Assembly: GCF_003056335.1 (NCBI RefSeq)
Contig: NZ_PYWA01000005.1
Location: forward strand, 1 to 64,000
Source: Paracoccus indicus
Lineage (GTDB): Bacteria; Pseudomonadota; Alphaproteobacteria; Rhodobacterales; Rhodobacteraceae
Length of the DNA: 64,000 bases
Reading direction: 5' to 3'
Position 1 is the stretch's first letter. Every line of letters starts with the position of its first letter. Below, piece by piece: positions 10,356 to 19,730 of the stretch. Under the pieces are notes generated by a model. It ran no database searches and was not told the DNA's origin. It worked only from the letters and a program-made list of their open reading frames with translations. Position numbers and translations under genes: made by a program.

Positions 10356-10943
10356 ATGGACGGATTTACGATCATCGATGCGGTGGTGGCGGGCGTCATC
10401 ATCCTTTCGGCAATATTGGCGTGGTCGCGCGGCTTCGTTCGCGAATCGCTGGCCATCCTGGGATGGATCGCCGCCGCCGTGCTCGCCTTCCTTTTCGCGC
10501 CGACCGTGCGTCCGATGATCGCCCAGGTCCCCGTCCTCGACCGTTTCATGGGCGACAGTTGCGAACTGGCAACGATCGCCGCTTTCGCAGTCGTCTTTGC
10601 GCTGGCGCTGGTGGTGTTTTCCATCATCACGCCCTTGTTTTCGTCGGTCGTGCAGCGTTCGGCCGTGGGCGGCATCGATCAGGGTATCGGGTTTCTGTTC
10701 GGCGTGGCGCGTGGCGTCCTCTTGGTGGCCATCGCCTTCATTGTCTATGACCGTGTTATGACAAGCCAGACGGTCGCCATGGTCGAAAACTCGCGTTCGG
10801 CGCAGGTTTTCGAACGCATGCGCACCCAGATGGACGAACAGATCCCCGCCGATGCGCCGGGCTGGATCGTCAACCGCTATGAACAGATGGTCATGGCCTG
10901 CACTTCGTCCGGGGAAACGGTCAGCCCGGCTGCGACCAACTGA
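10356..10943 (+). CDS. cvpA: CvpA family membrane protein
   Basis: Predicted inner-membrane protein of 195 residues with about four TM helices: residues 8-24 (IDAVVAGVIILSAILAW), 33-50, 70-90 and 105-125. The motif SAILAWSRGFVRESLAILGW is typical of CvpA. In E. coli cvpA is next to purF and is needed for colicin V export and envelope homeostasis. Here cvpA also directly precedes purF, but a strong hairpin lies between them, so they are probably separate transcripts. Confidence 0.9.
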   Translation: MDGFTIIDAVVAGVIILSAILAWSRGFVRESLAILGWIAAAVLAFLFAPTVRPMIAQVPVLDRFMGDSCELATIAAFAVVFALALVVFSIITPLFSSVVQRSAVGGIDQGIGFLFGVARGVLLVAIAFIVYDRVMTSQTVAMVENSRSAQVFERMRTQMDEQIPADAPGWIVNRYEQMVMACTSSGETVSPAATN

Positions 10944-10983
10944 GGCAACGACGCCCGATTGCGACAGGCTGATGACGAAAAAG

Positions 10984-11014
10984 CGCCCCCGCAGGTTTGC
11001 GGGGGCGTGACTTT
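10984..11014 (+). terminator. Terminator between cvpA and purF
   Basis: Perfect 9-bp GC stem (10984-10992 with 10999-11007), loop AGGTTT, followed by TGACTTT. The T-tract is poor on the plus strand, but an A-run lies on the other side, so it could work in both directions. Confidence 0.7.
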
Positions 11015-11070
11015 ATGCAAGGCTGGGTCTAGATAGCCCCCCATATGCCCCCAGACCTCAGGACGTGCCC

Positions 11071-12558
11071 ATGAAACCCTTCCTGGCCCATCCGTTCGAT
11101 TCGGACCGACTGCATGAAGAATGCGGAGTCTTCGGTGTGATCGGCGTGGCCGATGCCTCCAATTTCGTGGCTCTTGGATTGCACGCCTTGCAACATCGGG
11201 GCCAGGAGGCCGGCGGCATCGTCGCACATGATCCCGAACACGGCTTCAACAGCGCCCATCGCTTCGGCTATGTCCGCGACAACTTTACCAAGCCCGAACT
11301 GATGGCCACCCTGCCCGGTTCGCTGGCCATCGGCCATGTGCGCTATTCCACCGCCGGGACCAAGGCCGCGACCGCTATCCGCGACGTACAGCCCTTCTTC
11401 GGCGAGTTTCACATGGGCGGCTCGGCCATCGCCCATAACGGCAATATCACCAATGCCGCCGCCCTGCGCCGCGAACTGATCGAGCGTGGCAGCATCTTCC
11501 AGTCCAGCAGCGACAGCGAATGCATCATCCACCTGATGGCGCGTTCGATCCAGCGCAACATCCCCGAACGCATGAAGGACGCCCTGCGCCGCATCGAGGG
11601 TGCCTTCAGCGTCATCGCCATGACCCGCACCAAGCTGATGGGCGTGCGCGACCCCTTGGGCGTTCGCCCGCTGGTCCTGGGCCGCGTAGGCGAGGATGGC
11701 TATATCCTGTCCTCGGAAACCTGCGCCTTGGACATCATCGGCGCCGAGTTCATCCGAGAGATCGAGCCGGGCGAGATGGTCGTCATCTCGAAGGGCAAGA
11801 TCGAAAGCTCGCGCCCCTTCGGGCCGTCCAAGGGCCGGTTCTGCATCTTCGAGCATGTCTATTTCTCGCGTCCCGATTCGATCATCGGCGGTCGCTCGGT
11901 CTATGAAACCCGCCGCCAGATCGGCGTCGAACTGGCCCGCGAAGCCCCCATCGAGGCCGATCTGGTCTGCCCCGTCCCCGACAGCGGCACCCCCGCCGCC
12001 ATCGGTTACGCGCAGGAATCGGGCATTCCCTATGGCATGGGAATCATCCGCAACCAGTACATGGGCCGGACCTTCATCGAACCCTCCGAGCAGATCCGCA
12101 ACATGGGCGTGCGGCTGAAGCTGAACGTGAACCGCGCCCTGATCGCGGGCAAGCGCGTGGTCTTGGTCGACGACAGCGTTGTGCGCGGCACCACCAGCCG
12201 CAAGATCAAGGACATGATCCTGGACGCAGGCGCCGCCGAGGTGCACTTCCGCATCGCCTCGCCCCCCACGGCCTGGCCGTGCTTCTACGGCGTCGACACG
12301 CCCGACCGCGACAAGCTGCTGGCCGCGAACATGACCCCCGACGAAATGCGCAAATGGATCGGCGTCGACAGCCTGGCCTTCGTCTCGCTTGACGGTCTCT
12401 ATCGCGCCGTGGGCGAGGCCGAGGGGCGCGACAGCAAGTGCCCGCAATATTGCGACGCCTGCTTCTCGGGCGATTATCCGGTCGCGCCCTTCGACCAGCT
12501 GGAGCGTGGCTTCCAGATGAAGCCGGGGTCGGAAACGGACATCCAAGCTGCCGAATAA
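11071..12558 (+). CDS. purF: Amidophosphoribosyltransferase
   Basis: First committed step of purine synthesis: PRPP plus glutamine to phosphoribosylamine. The 495-residue product has a short propeptide before the catalytic Cys (LHEECGVFGVIG, Cys18 from ATG 11071), which must be cleaved off. The N-terminal nucleophile domain contains IGHVRYSTAG and the PRPP loop is VLVDDSVVRGTTS. The C-terminal CPQYCDACFSGDYPV cysteines are those of the 4Fe-4S type found in Bacillus PurF. A GTG at 11065 is in frame, but the CAGGA site fits the ATG better. Ends at a bidirectional terminator shared with the purEK-NUDIX operon. Confidence 0.96.
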   Translation: MKPFLAHPFDSDRLHEECGVFGVIGVADASNFVALGLHALQHRGQEAGGIVAHDPEHGFNSAHRFGYVRDNFTKPELMATLPGSLAIGHVRYSTAGTKAATAIRDVQPFFGEFHMGGSAIAHNGNITNAAALRRELIERGSIFQSSSDSECIIHLMARSIQRNIPERMKDALRRIEGAFSVIAMTRTKLMGVRDPLGVRPLVLGRVGEDGYILSSETCALDIIGAEFIREIEPGEMVVISKGKIESSRPFGPSKGRFCIFEHVYFSRPDSIIGGRSVYETRRQIGVELAREAPIEADLVCPVPDSGTPAAIGYAQESGIPYGMGIIRNQYMGRTFIEPSEQIRNMGVRLKLNVNRALIAGKRVVLVDDSVVRGTTSRKIKDMILDAGAAEVHFRIASPPTAWPCFYGVDTPDRDKLLAANMTPDEMRKWIGVDSLAFVSLDGLYRAVGEAEGRDSKCPQYCDACFSGDYPVAPFDQLERGFQMKPGSETDIQAAE

Positions 12559-12563
12559 GCGAA

Positions 12564-12590
12564 AAGGGCGCGCCGGATCGGCGCGCCCTT
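12564..12590. terminator. Bidirectional terminator between purF and the purEK-NUDIX operon
   Basis: Perfect 11-bp stem (12564-12574 with 12580-12590) around GGATC. It is flanked by A residues on one side and TTCTC on the other, lying exactly between two convergent stop codons. Confidence 0.85.
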
Positions 12591-12591
12591 C

Positions 12592-13038
12592 TCACATGAT
12601 GATCGCCTCGAGCGGATCATAGATGGCGGCATTCTGCCCCCAAACCGCATTGGCCAGCCCATCGGGCTTGTGCCGCAATTGTGCCAACTGATCGCGCGTG
12701 ACCCAATGGAAACGGTTCACAACGCCCTCGGGGTCGGCCAGCGTGATGGTGTCGGGACCGGTCAAAGTCGCGCGAAAATGCAGCTCGACCTGATGGAAGC
12801 TGCCGCGCGGATCGTGGAATTCGTTGATCAGGATCGGATCGCCCACCTGAACTGACAGACCGGTTTCCTCTGCAACCTCGCGCTGCAGGTTCTGGGGCAG
12901 TGATTGCGCGGGCTCGACCCCGCCACCGGGAAGGCACCACAGATCGGACTTCTGCCCCGGATAGGCATTCACCATCAGCAGCCGGTCGTTGTGGAGGATG
13001 GCGGCGCGAACCGCCAACCTCGGACGTGTGGGCCTCAT
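12592..13038 (-). CDS. NUDIX hydrolase
   Basis: A 148-residue pyrophosphohydrolase of unknown substrate. The Nudix box is complete: a GGGVEP start, then LQREVAEETGL supplying the metal-binding REVAEE glutamates. The start [15 protein letters not shown] at 13038 overlaps the purK stop (ATGA), which identifies the true N-terminus; the open frame continues upstream only as an out-of-frame copy of purK. Third gene of a purE-purK-nudix operon, so a role in nucleotide or ribosyl-phosphate clean-up is possible but unproven. Confidence 0.88.
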   Translation of the reverse strand: MRPTRPRLAVRAAILHNDRLLMVNAYPGQKSDLWCLPGGGVEPAQSLPQNLQREVAEETGLSVQVGDPILINEFHDPRGSFHQVELHFRATLTGPDTITLADPEGVVNRFHWVTRDQLAQLRHKPDGLANAVWGQNAAIYDPLEAIIM

Positions 13039-14069
13039 GTGCCGATCCGGTTGACGTGGCCCATCTTGCGACCGGGGCGCGGATCGCCCTTGCCATAGAG
13101 ATGCACCTGCACACCCGGCGTCGACAAAAGTTCGGGCACCCGATCCATGTCGTCGCCGATCAGGTTCTCCATCACCACATCGGCGTATCGCTTGCCGTCG
13201 CCCAAAGGCAAGCCCGCGACGGCGCGGATGTGCTGTTCGAACTGATCGACGGCACAACCCGCCTGCGTCCAGTGACCCGAATTGTGGACCCGCGGCGCGA
13301 TCTCGTTCACGAGCAGGCCGGCGGGGGTCACGAACAGCTCGACCCCCATGACGCCGACGTAATCCAGCGCATTGGCGATGCGCGCGGCGCAAAGAACCGC
13401 ATCGGTCGTAACGCGCGACGGCAGCCCGCAGGGAACCGTCGTCGTCCGCAGGATGCCCTCGCGGTGGACGTTCAGACCGGGATCGAAGGCCGCGACCTGG
13501 CCGTCTCTGCCGCGTGCGATGATGACGCTGATCTCGGCGGTGAAATCGACGAAGCCTTCCAGAACGGAAGGAGCCCCGGTCCATTCCGCAGGGCCGTCAC
13601 CAATCCGCACCTGACCCTTGCCGTCATAGCCCATGCGGCGGGTCTTCAGGATCGACGGGCGCCCGATGCGCTCGATCGCCCCGGCCAGGGCATCCTCATC
13701 CGGGACATCCGCAAAGGGGGCCGTGGTCAGGCCGATCTCGTTCAGGAAGGTCTTCTCCGTGACCCGATCCTGCGACACGGAAAGCGCCTTGCGGTTAGGG
13801 TGAAGAGGGCAAATTTTTTCCAGCAGATCCAATGCCGAAGTCGGCACATTCTCGAATTCATAGGTGATGACGTCGACGGATTCCGCGAAGGTCCGCAGCG
13901 CGTCCTGGTCGTCATAGGGGGCATGGGTCACCCGCCATGCGACATCGGCCGCCGGTGAAGTGCCGGGTTCATAGATGTGGCAACGGATGCCAAGGCGGCT
14001 GGCGGCCACGGAGAGCATGCGGCCCAACTGCCCGCCGCCCAGAATGCCGATGGTACGAATATCACTCAT
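13035..14069 (-). CDS. purK: N5-carboxyaminoimidazole ribonucleotide synthase
   Basis: ATP-grasp enzyme converting AIR, bicarbonate and ATP to N5-CAIR. It is 344 residues from [19 protein letters not shown], whose glycine-rich loop is diagnostic. [12 protein letters not shown] and the ATP-grasp metal site [13 protein letters not shown] are also visible. The start at 14069 overlaps the last codons of purE, giving translational coupling; the longer frame to 14153 overlaps purE further and is unlikely. Confidence 0.95.
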   Translation of the reverse strand: MSDIRTIGILGGGQLGRMLSVAASRLGIRCHIYEPGTSPAADVAWRVTHAPYDDQDALRTFAESVDVITYEFENVPTSALDLLEKICPLHPNRKALSVSQDRVTEKTFLNEIGLTTAPFADVPDEDALAGAIERIGRPSILKTRRMGYDGKGQVRIGDGPAEWTGAPSVLEGFVDFTAEISVIIARGRDGQVAAFDPGLNVHREGILRTTTVPCGLPSRVTTDAVLCAARIANALDYVGVMGVELFVTPAGLLVNEIAPRVHNSGHWTQAGCAVDQFEQHIRAVAGLPLGDGKRYADVVMENLIGDDMDRVPELLSTPGVQVHLYGKGDPRPGRKMGHVNRIGT

Positions 14070-14547
14070 CGCGCGGCTCCTGCGGGATCGACGCCGACAG
14101 CGCCTCGCGCCAGTCGTCCAGCCGTTGCGCCAGTTCCGGATCGCTGACCGCAAGAATGCCTGCCGCCATCAACCCGGCATTGGCGGCACCGGCCGCGCCG
14201 ATGGCCATGGTGGCGACCGGATAGCCCTTGGGCATCTGCAGGATCGAATAAAGGCTGTCGACACCCGACAGCGCCTTGGTTTGCACCGGAACGCCGATCA
14301 CCGGAACGCGCGTCTTGGATGCCATCATGCCGGGCAGATGCGCTGCGCCGCCTGCACCCGCAATGATCACCTTCAACCCGCGATCAACCGCCGTCTTGCC
14401 GTATTCCCACAACCGGTCGGGTGTGCGATGGGCGCTGACGATCTTGGCCTCGTAAGGGATGTCCAGCTGATCCAGAATGGCCGCAGCCTCGCGCATGGTG
14501 GGCCAGTCCGACTGGCTGCCCATGATGATTCCCACCGGTGTTTCCAT
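14062..14547 (-). CDS. purE: N5-carboxyaminoimidazole ribonucleotide mutase
   Basis: Moves the carboxyl of N5-CAIR to give CAIR, next step after PurK. The 161-residue product shows class I PurE motifs [10 protein letters not shown] near the N-terminus, SAHRTPDRL and the substrate loop [13 protein letters not shown]. First gene of the purE-purK-nudix operon; the small DUF465 gene lies 57 bases upstream in the same direction and may be co-transcribed. Confidence 0.95.
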   Translation of the reverse strand: METPVGIIMGSQSDWPTMREAAAILDQLDIPYEAKIVSAHRTPDRLWEYGKTAVDRGLKVIIAGAGGAAHLPGMMASKTRVPVIGVPVQTKALSGVDSLYSILQMPKGYPVATMAIGAAGAANAGLMAAGILAVSDPELAQRLDDWREALSASIPQEPRDE

Positions 14548-14604
14548 CGCTTGCCCCCAAGTTTATGCTGGCCATCGCATAGCGTGCCACGGGGCCGGTC
14601 GCAA

Positions 14605-14823
14605 TCAGGCGATGATGTCGGGCGTCAGTTCGTCTTCAAGCCGCGCGATGCGATCCTTCAGCGACAGCTTCTGCTTCTTCAGGCGCTGCAGCGCCAGCGA
14701 GGGCGGCACTTGCTGCCCGTGCAGGGCGGCGATCGCCTCGTCCAGATCGCGATGCTCGCAGCGCAGCGCCTCGAGGCGCGCGCGGCAGATGTCGTCATGG
14801 TTCATGGAGTGCTGGATATTCAT
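14605..14823 (-). CDS. DUF465 (YdcH-like) small protein
   Basis: Small basic-acidic helical protein. The segment RLEALRCEHRDLDEAIAAL, then LALQRLKKQKLSLKDRIARLEDEL is the two-helix coiled-coil characteristic of DUF465/YdcH. Function unknown. Two ATGs are possible (14823 giving 72 residues, 14805 giving 66); neither has a clear ribosome-binding site. The in-frame extension to 15021 has no family similarity. Located just upstream of purE. Confidence 0.75.
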   Translation of the reverse strand: MNIQHSMNHDDICRARLEALRCEHRDLDEAIAALHGQQVPPSLALQRLKKQKLSLKDRIARLEDELTPDIIA

Positions 14824-14929
14824 GGGATCGAAGATGCCGTTGTTTTCATCCTTATAGCCCGGAATGCCGCCCTTGTTAACAAAATCATGCGCCGAAGGGT
14901 CGAGTTTCCGCAGCTGAACGGGCGAAGTT

Positions 14930-14959
14930 CTTGCAAGATCGCCGGCGGGTCCACATATT
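14930..14959 (+). promoter_or_regulatory. Possible RpoH (sigma-32) type promoter upstream of hsp20
   Basis: CTTGCA at 14930-14935 and CATATT at 14954-14959, 18 bases apart, lie about 70 bases before the hsp20 ATG. CTTG-type -35 elements with AT-rich -10 elements are characteristic of alphaproteobacterial heat-shock promoters. Position and context fit, but the match was made by eye. Confidence 0.35.
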
Positions 14960-15030
14960 GGAGCCATGACCCCGGTCGCCGATGATCGGGACCGGGGGTC
15001 GGTACAGTCGCTTGAAAGCAAAGGGCTGAG

Positions 15031-15441
15031 ATGACGAAGATTTCACTGGGGTCGCACCCCTACCTGCTGGGCTTCGACCAATTGGAACGCCTGGCCGAAC
15101 GCGCCGCCAAGGGCGGTGAGGGATATCCTCCCTATAACATCGAACATATGGCGCCCGACGGTTTCCGGATCACATTGGCCGTCGCAGGGTTCCGCGAGGA
15201 AGATTTGGGTGTCACCACCGAGGATCGCCAATTGGTGATCCGCGGTCGAATGCCCGAGACCGAGGGAGACCGTGTCTTCCTGCATCGCGGTATCGCCGCC
15301 CGTGCCTTCCAGCGCAGTTTCGTGCTGGCCGACGGGGTCGAGGTCATCTCGGCCACGATGGAAAACGGCCTTCTTCATGTCGATCTGCGCCGGGTTCAGC
15401 CCGAACAGGTCGTTCAGACCATTCCGATCAGCCGCAAGTAA
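15031..15441 (+). CDS. Small heat-shock protein, Hsp20/IbpA family
   Basis: ATP-independent holdase. The 136-residue protein has an N-terminal arm (SLGSHPYLLGFDQLERL, IbpA-like) and the alpha-crystallin domain from about 35 to 128, with APDGFRITLAVAGFREEDL and the conserved GIAARAFQRSFVLADGV strand. The C-terminal I-x-I type anchor is IPI near the end. Ribosome-binding site AGGGCTGAG precedes ATG 15031. Co-transcribed with the DUF1150 gene 10 bases downstream, a pairing common in alphaproteobacteria. Confidence 0.92.
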   Translation: MTKISLGSHPYLLGFDQLERLAERAAKGGEGYPPYNIEHMAPDGFRITLAVAGFREEDLGVTTEDRQLVIRGRMPETEGDRVFLHRGIAARAFQRSFVLADGVEVISATMENGLLHVDLRRVQPEQVVQTIPISRK

Positions 15442-15451
15442 GGGGATCACC

Positions 15452-15679
15452 ATGGATACCAAATTCGATTTCGGCGACAGCCAACTGGCGCAGACCGTCT
15501 ATGTCCGCAAGGTCGCCACCAGCACCCTGCCGCAGGATGTTCAGGACAAGCTGGATGGCATCAGCGCGATGTATGCCGTCCACGACGTCGAGGGCGAGCG
15601 TCTGGCCCTGGTCCGCGACCGCAACCTTGCCTTCACCATTGCCCGCCAGAACGAGCTGAAGCCCGTCAGCGTTCATTGA
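15452..15679 (+). CDS. DUF1150 family protein
   Basis: A 75-residue protein of unknown function. The ending, with YAVHDVEGERLALVRDRNLAF followed closely by ARQNELKPVSVH, is the DUF1150 signature, usually found immediately after a small heat-shock gene. The start at 15452 follows AGGGGATC. The stop overlaps the 3' end of the convergent propeller-protein gene by 14 bases. A stress-linked role is inferred only from its neighbour. Confidence 0.82.
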   Translation: MDTKFDFGDSQLAQTVYVRKVATSTLPQDVQDKLDGISAMYAVHDVEGERLALVRDRNLAFTIARQNELKPVSVH

Positions 15680-16472
15680 ACCTGACATAGGCGAATGCAC
15701 TTCCATCAGGTGACCAGCAGGGCACGTTCATCGTGCCCTGCCCACCATGCAGCGCCAACAGCTTGCGTCGTTTGCTTCCGTCCGGCGACATCGCGTGGAT
15801 CTGGACGGACATATCGGCCGGATGACCCGCGGTTCCGGGCGGATAGACCAGATAGATGACATGCCGCCCACAGGGCGATGGATGCGGGAACCAGTTTACG
15901 TTTTCGTCGCGAAAGACGGGTGCGGCCTCGCTGCCAGCGCGGCGCATTCGCCAGATCTGGGCGTGGCCTGTGGCATCGCTGTTGTACCAGATGAACGCCC
16001 CGCAACTGGAAAAATCCGGACCGTCGTGATGGGCAGTGTCCGGCGTCAGTATTCTCTCGGTTCCCGTATCCAGATCATAGGTGGCGATGCGCACCACCCG
16101 GTCGCCGCCCCGAACACAGGCATAGGTCAACAGCGACCCATGCGCCCCATGCCACCAGCTTGGCCGAGGCAGTCCGACCGGACGACATTCCCGCCCATCA
16201 AACAGATGCATCCCCGCGCCTGTCCCGTCATGGGCCGAAAAGACGATGCGCCCATCCGACAAAAATCCGTGGTCGTTGTTGCATCGTTCATTCGAACCGG
16301 TCGGCAGGGGATGCAGTCCCTTGTCATCCGCCCGGAAAAGTCGCCCGCCGCTGTTGACCAGAAACCACCCCTCGGGGTGCCAGTTCGGGGCCTCGAAAAC
16401 ATCATGGCTGCGGCAGATGACGCGGACATCACCGGATGCCATATCGAAAACTTCCAGTGAAGAGCGCCACAT
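15666..16472 (-). CDS. TolB-like WD40/PD40 beta-propeller protein
   Basis: A 268-residue protein without a signal peptide made of about five repeats of the PD40 type, visible as FEAPNWHPEGWFLVNSGG, CNNDHGFLSDGRIVFSAHD, GPDFSSCGAFIWYNS, VNWFPHPSPCGRHVIYL and NVPCWSPDGSAFAYV. Such propellers bind proteins or ligands; relatives are annotated as biopolymer-transport Tol-like proteins, but the missing export signal argues against a true TolB. Its start lies 2 bases beyond the stop of the MFS gene, so it is the second gene of that operon. Function unknown. Confidence 0.75.
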   Translation of the reverse strand: MWRSSLEVFDMASGDVRVICRSHDVFEAPNWHPEGWFLVNSGGRLFRADDKGLHPLPTGSNERCNNDHGFLSDGRIVFSAHDGTGAGMHLFDGRECRPVGLPRPSWWHGAHGSLLTYACVRGGDRVVRIATYDLDTGTERILTPDTAHHDGPDFSSCGAFIWYNSDATGHAQIWRMRRAGSEAAPVFRDENVNWFPHPSPCGRHVIYLVYPPGTAGHPADMSVQIHAMSPDGSKRRKLLALHGGQGTMNVPCWSPDGSAFAYVRFNER

Positions 16473-16474
16473 GC

Positions 16475-17911
16475 TCAGGCCTCCATGGCGGGGCCACGAC
16501 GGCGCAGGACGATGGCGCGCGTCAGCAGGATCAGCAGGATCGTCGAGAAGACGATGACTTGATATGTCAGCGCATAGTGGATCGCACCGGCATAATCCCC
16601 CTGTCCGTCCTGAAGCTGAACGAAGAACAGGCTGGATGCGATGGCGATGCCTATGGCGGCGCCGACCTGCTGGAACGCTTGCATCCCGCCGGTGGCAGCA
16701 CCCGCGATCTTGCCCGGAACGCTTTGCAGCACCATCTGGAACAGCGGCGATATGGCAAGCCCCATGCCAAAGCCGTTCACCGCCAAGGGCAGTGCCAGCG
16801 TCGTCAGTTGCAGCCCCGAGGGAGGGTTGCCCGCGACATGGCGCAGGAACAGCATGCCCATGACCAGAAAACCGGCTCCGATCGCGATGCGGGTGGTCAG
16901 CAGACGTGTTCCGAAGCGGCCCGTGATCCAGCTGCCCAGCATGATCCCCAAGGGAAACGGAGCCGTCGCCAGTCCCGACTGCAGCGGGCTGAAGCCGAAA
17001 CCGGTCTGGAAATAGATGGCTAAGATCAGGAACATCCCCGGAATCGCCGAGAAATGCAGCATGACGATGGTGATGCCCGACAGGAAGCCACCGTCCCGCA
17101 TCAGCAATGCAGGCAGCAGCTGTTCGCGGCCCGCATCCTCAAGCCCGAACTGACGGCGGACGAACATGATGCCCATCGGCACCGAAAACACCAAAAGCGC
17201 CAAGCACCATAAAGGCCATCCCAGCAAGGGTCCTTCGACCATGGGCAGTACGATCAGCGTGATCGTCAGGGCGAACAGCATCACGCCCCACCAGTCGATC
17301 GCCAATGTCCGCGACGATGACAGGCGCGGGATCAACTTCCAGCCACCCAGAACCACCAACGCCCCCACAGGCAGGTTAACCAGGAAGATCGGACGCCACC
17401 CCAGGCCATAGATGTCGGCGGTGATCAGCAGGCCACCCAGCAACGGCCCCATGACCGCACCAAGACTGACGATGACACCGGCCAGTGCAAAGGCCTTGGC
17501 CTTTTCCTCGGGGGCGAAGATGACATGCATGATTGCCATGACCTGAGGCACCATCATGGCCCCGCCGATCCCCTGAAGGGCGCGGGACCCGATCAGCACA
17601 CCGATCGACGGCGCCAATCCGCAGAAAACCGAAGCCAGCGTGAACAGCGACACGCCCATGATGAACAAACGCTTGCGCCCCAGCTTGTCCCCAAAGCGGC
17701 CGCAGGGCAGCAGCCCCGCCGCAAAGGCCAGCACATAGGCCGCCGAGACCCATTCGATCTGCGTTTCGCTGGCGGAAAGGTCGCGCTGGATCGAAGGCAG
17801 CCCCACGTTCACGATGCTGACGTCGATCAGGTTCATGAAGTTGCCCATCAGCAGCAGCACGGCTGTGACCCAAGGGTTGATGGTGGGTTTGGTTTCTTGG
17901 CTGTTCTGCAT
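16475..17911 (-). CDS. MFS drug/metabolite exporter, DHA2 (EmrB/QacA) family
   Basis: Proton-driven efflux permease with 14 predicted TM helices. From ATG 17911 it has 478 residues. It shows the DHA2 opening LLLMGNFMNLIDVSIVNVGLPSI (TM1), motif A RFGDKLGRKRLFIMG after TM2 and motif C-like GIGGAMMVPQVMA. Substrate cannot be predicted. The upstream in-frame extension to 17992 contains no TM or start signal. Followed closely by the propeller gene. Confidence 0.85.
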   Translation of the reverse strand: MQNSQETKPTINPWVTAVLLLMGNFMNLIDVSIVNVGLPSIQRDLSASETQIEWVSAAYVLAFAAGLLPCGRFGDKLGRKRLFIMGVSLFTLASVFCGLAPSIGVLIGSRALQGIGGAMMVPQVMAIMHVIFAPEEKAKAFALAGVIVSLGAVMGPLLGGLLITADIYGLGWRPIFLVNLPVGALVVLGGWKLIPRLSSSRTLAIDWWGVMLFALTITLIVLPMVEGPLLGWPLWCLALLVFSVPMGIMFVRRQFGLEDAGREQLLPALLMRDGGFLSGITIVMLHFSAIPGMFLILAIYFQTGFGFSPLQSGLATAPFPLGIMLGSWITGRFGTRLLTTRIAIGAGFLVMGMLFLRHVAGNPPSGLQLTTLALPLAVNGFGMGLAISPLFQMVLQSVPGKIAGAATGGMQAFQQVGAAIGIAIASSLFFVQLQDGQGDYAGAIHYALTYQVIVFSTILLILLTRAIVLRRRGPAMEA

Positions 17912-17973
17912 GGGATCCTCGTGGGGGCGGGCTGCTGACGAACAGGAACGGGGCGTAAAGGTTCCGAATGCGA

Positions 17974-18002
17974 AACGGCCCCGGTGTCGCACCGGGGCCG
18001 TT
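17974..18002 (-). terminator. Terminator downstream of sat-cysC
   Basis: Perfect 12-bp stem (17974-17985 with 17991-18002), loop GTCGC. On the minus strand it is followed by TTTCG, a weak T-tract. It lies 18 bases after the sat-cysC stop. Confidence 0.75.
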
Positions 18003-18020
18003 CCATCACATGGCGGTCGC

Positions 18021-19730
18021 TCAGCTGAGGCCGATCAGGCCCATCGCCTCCAGCTTCAGCAGCACCTGGTGGGCTGCTCCGTCGACGTCGATATTGGTCG
18101 TGTCGACGGTCAGCTCGGCGTTCGTGGGTTCTTCATAAGGATCGGAAATCCCGGTGAATTCCTTGATCTTGCCTTCGCGAGCCAGCTTGTAGAGGCCCTT
18201 GCGGTCACGACGCTCGCATTCCTCCAGCGGGGTCGAGACGTGGATCTCGACGAAGGCGCCACCGGCCTCGACCATCTCGCGCACGGCGCGGCGGGTCGCG
18301 GTATAGGGGGCGATGGGCGCACAGATCGCGATGCCGCCGTTCTTCGTGATTTCCGATGCGACATAGCCGATGCGCTTGATGTTGATATCGCGGTGCTCCT
18401 TGCTGAAGCCCAGCTCGGACGACAGGTGCTTGCGGACCACGTCGCCGTCCAGCAGCGACACGGGACGACCGCCCATCTCCATCAGCTTGACCATCAGCGC
18501 GTTGGCGACGGTCGACTTGCCCGATCCCGACAGGCCGGTGAAGAACACCGTGAAGCCTTGCTGGGCGCGCGGGGGCGAGGTGCGGCGCAGCTGCTGCACG
18601 ACCTCGGGGAAACTGAACCATTCCGGAATGTCCAGACCTTCGCGCAGGCGGCGGCGCAGCTCGGTGCCGCTGATGTTCAGGACGGTCACGCCTTCCTCGA
18701 TCTCATCGGCGGGCTCGTATTGGGCGCGCTCTTGCACATAGACCATGTGCTTGAAGTCGACCATCTCGACGCCGATCTCGTCCTCGTACTGGCGGAACAG
18801 ATCCTGGGCGTCATAGGGGCCATAGAAATCCTCGCCGGCGCTGTTCTTGCCGGGGCCGGCGTGGTCGCGGCCGACGATGAAGTGCGTCACGCCGTGGTTG
18901 GCGCGGATCAGGCCATGCCAGACGGCCTCGCGCGGGCCGGCCATGCGCATGGCAAGGTTCAGCAGCGACAGGTTGGTCGTGGCGGCCGGATATTTGTCCA
19001 GCACCGCCTCATAGCAGCGCACGCGGGTGAAGTGATCGACATCGCCCGGCTTCGTCATGCCGACGACCGGATGGATCAGCAGGTTTGCCTGGGCTTCGCG
19101 TGCGGCACGGAAGGTCAGTTCCTGGTGGGCGCGGTGCAGCGGGTTGCGCGTCTGGAAGGCGACGACACGGTTCCAGCCCAGCTTCTTGAAGAAGGTACGC
19201 AATTCGTTCGGCGTGTTGCGGCGGGCGCGGAAGTCGTAATGCGTCGGCGTCTGCAGACCCTTGACCGGGCCACCCAGATAGACGGGGCCGGCGGTGTTGT
19301 GCAGATAGTTGACGGCCGGATGGGCCAGATCGTCGGCACCGAAGACCTTCTCGGCCTCCAGCGACTTGTTCGGCACCCATTTGTCGGTGACGGACATGAC
19401 GGCCAGGATGACGCCTTCCTGATCGCGCAGGGCGATGTCGGTGCCGGGTTCAAGCCCTTCGGCGAATTTCTCGGACACGTCCAGGTTGATCGGCATCGGC
19501 CAAAGCGCGCCCGAGGTCAGGCGCATGTCGTTGACGACACCATCGTAGTCGGCCTCGGTCAGAAAGCCCTTCAGCGGGTTGAAGCCGCCGTTCATCAGCA
19601 GTTCCAGATCGCAGATCTGGCGGGGCGTCAGGTCCCAGCTGGGCATGTTGCCCGCTTCATCTTTCAGTGCGGCTGCAGCGTCGGCCGAGACGTAAAGCTC
19701 GGGGATCGGGGTCTGGTTCGGATTGGTCAT
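18021..19730 (-). CDS. Bifunctional sulfate adenylyltransferase / adenylylsulfate kinase
   Basis: Converts sulfate to APS and then PAPS. The 569-residue protein has an N-terminal PUA-like and ATP-sulfurylase part (1 to about 385) with QTRNPLHRAHQELTF (the HxxH active site) and GRDHAGPGKNSAGEDFYGP. The C-terminal APS kinase has P-loop FTGLSGSGKST near residue 397 and SLLDGDVVRKHLSSELGFS. Sat-CysC fusions of this kind are common in Rhodobacterales and serve assimilation. The ATG at 19730 gives the family start MTNPNQTPIPELYV. The leader carries repeated CAAGT motifs that might bind a CysB-like regulator. Confidence 0.95.
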   Translation of the reverse strand: MTNPNQTPIPELYVSADAAAALKDEAGNMPSWDLTPRQICDLELLMNGGFNPLKGFLTEADYDGVVNDMRLTSGALWPMPINLDVSEKFAEGLEPGTDIALRDQEGVILAVMSVTDKWVPNKSLEAEKVFGADDLAHPAVNYLHNTAGPVYLGGPVKGLQTPTHYDFRARRNTPNELRTFFKKLGWNRVVAFQTRNPLHRAHQELTFRAAREAQANLLIHPVVGMTKPGDVDHFTRVRCYEAVLDKYPAATTNLSLLNLAMRMAGPREAVWHGLIRANHGVTHFIVGRDHAGPGKNSAGEDFYGPYDAQDLFRQYEDEIGVEMVDFKHMVYVQERAQYEPADEIEEGVTVLNISGTELRRRLREGLDIPEWFSFPEVVQQLRRTSPPRAQQGFTVFFTGLSGSGKSTVANALMVKLMEMGGRPVSLLDGDVVRKHLSSELGFSKEHRDINIKRIGYVASEITKNGGIAICAPIAPYTATRRAVREMVEAGGAFVEIHVSTPLEECERRDRKGLYKLAREGKIKEFTGISDPYEEPTNAELTVDTTNIDVDGAAHQVLLKLEAMGLIGLS

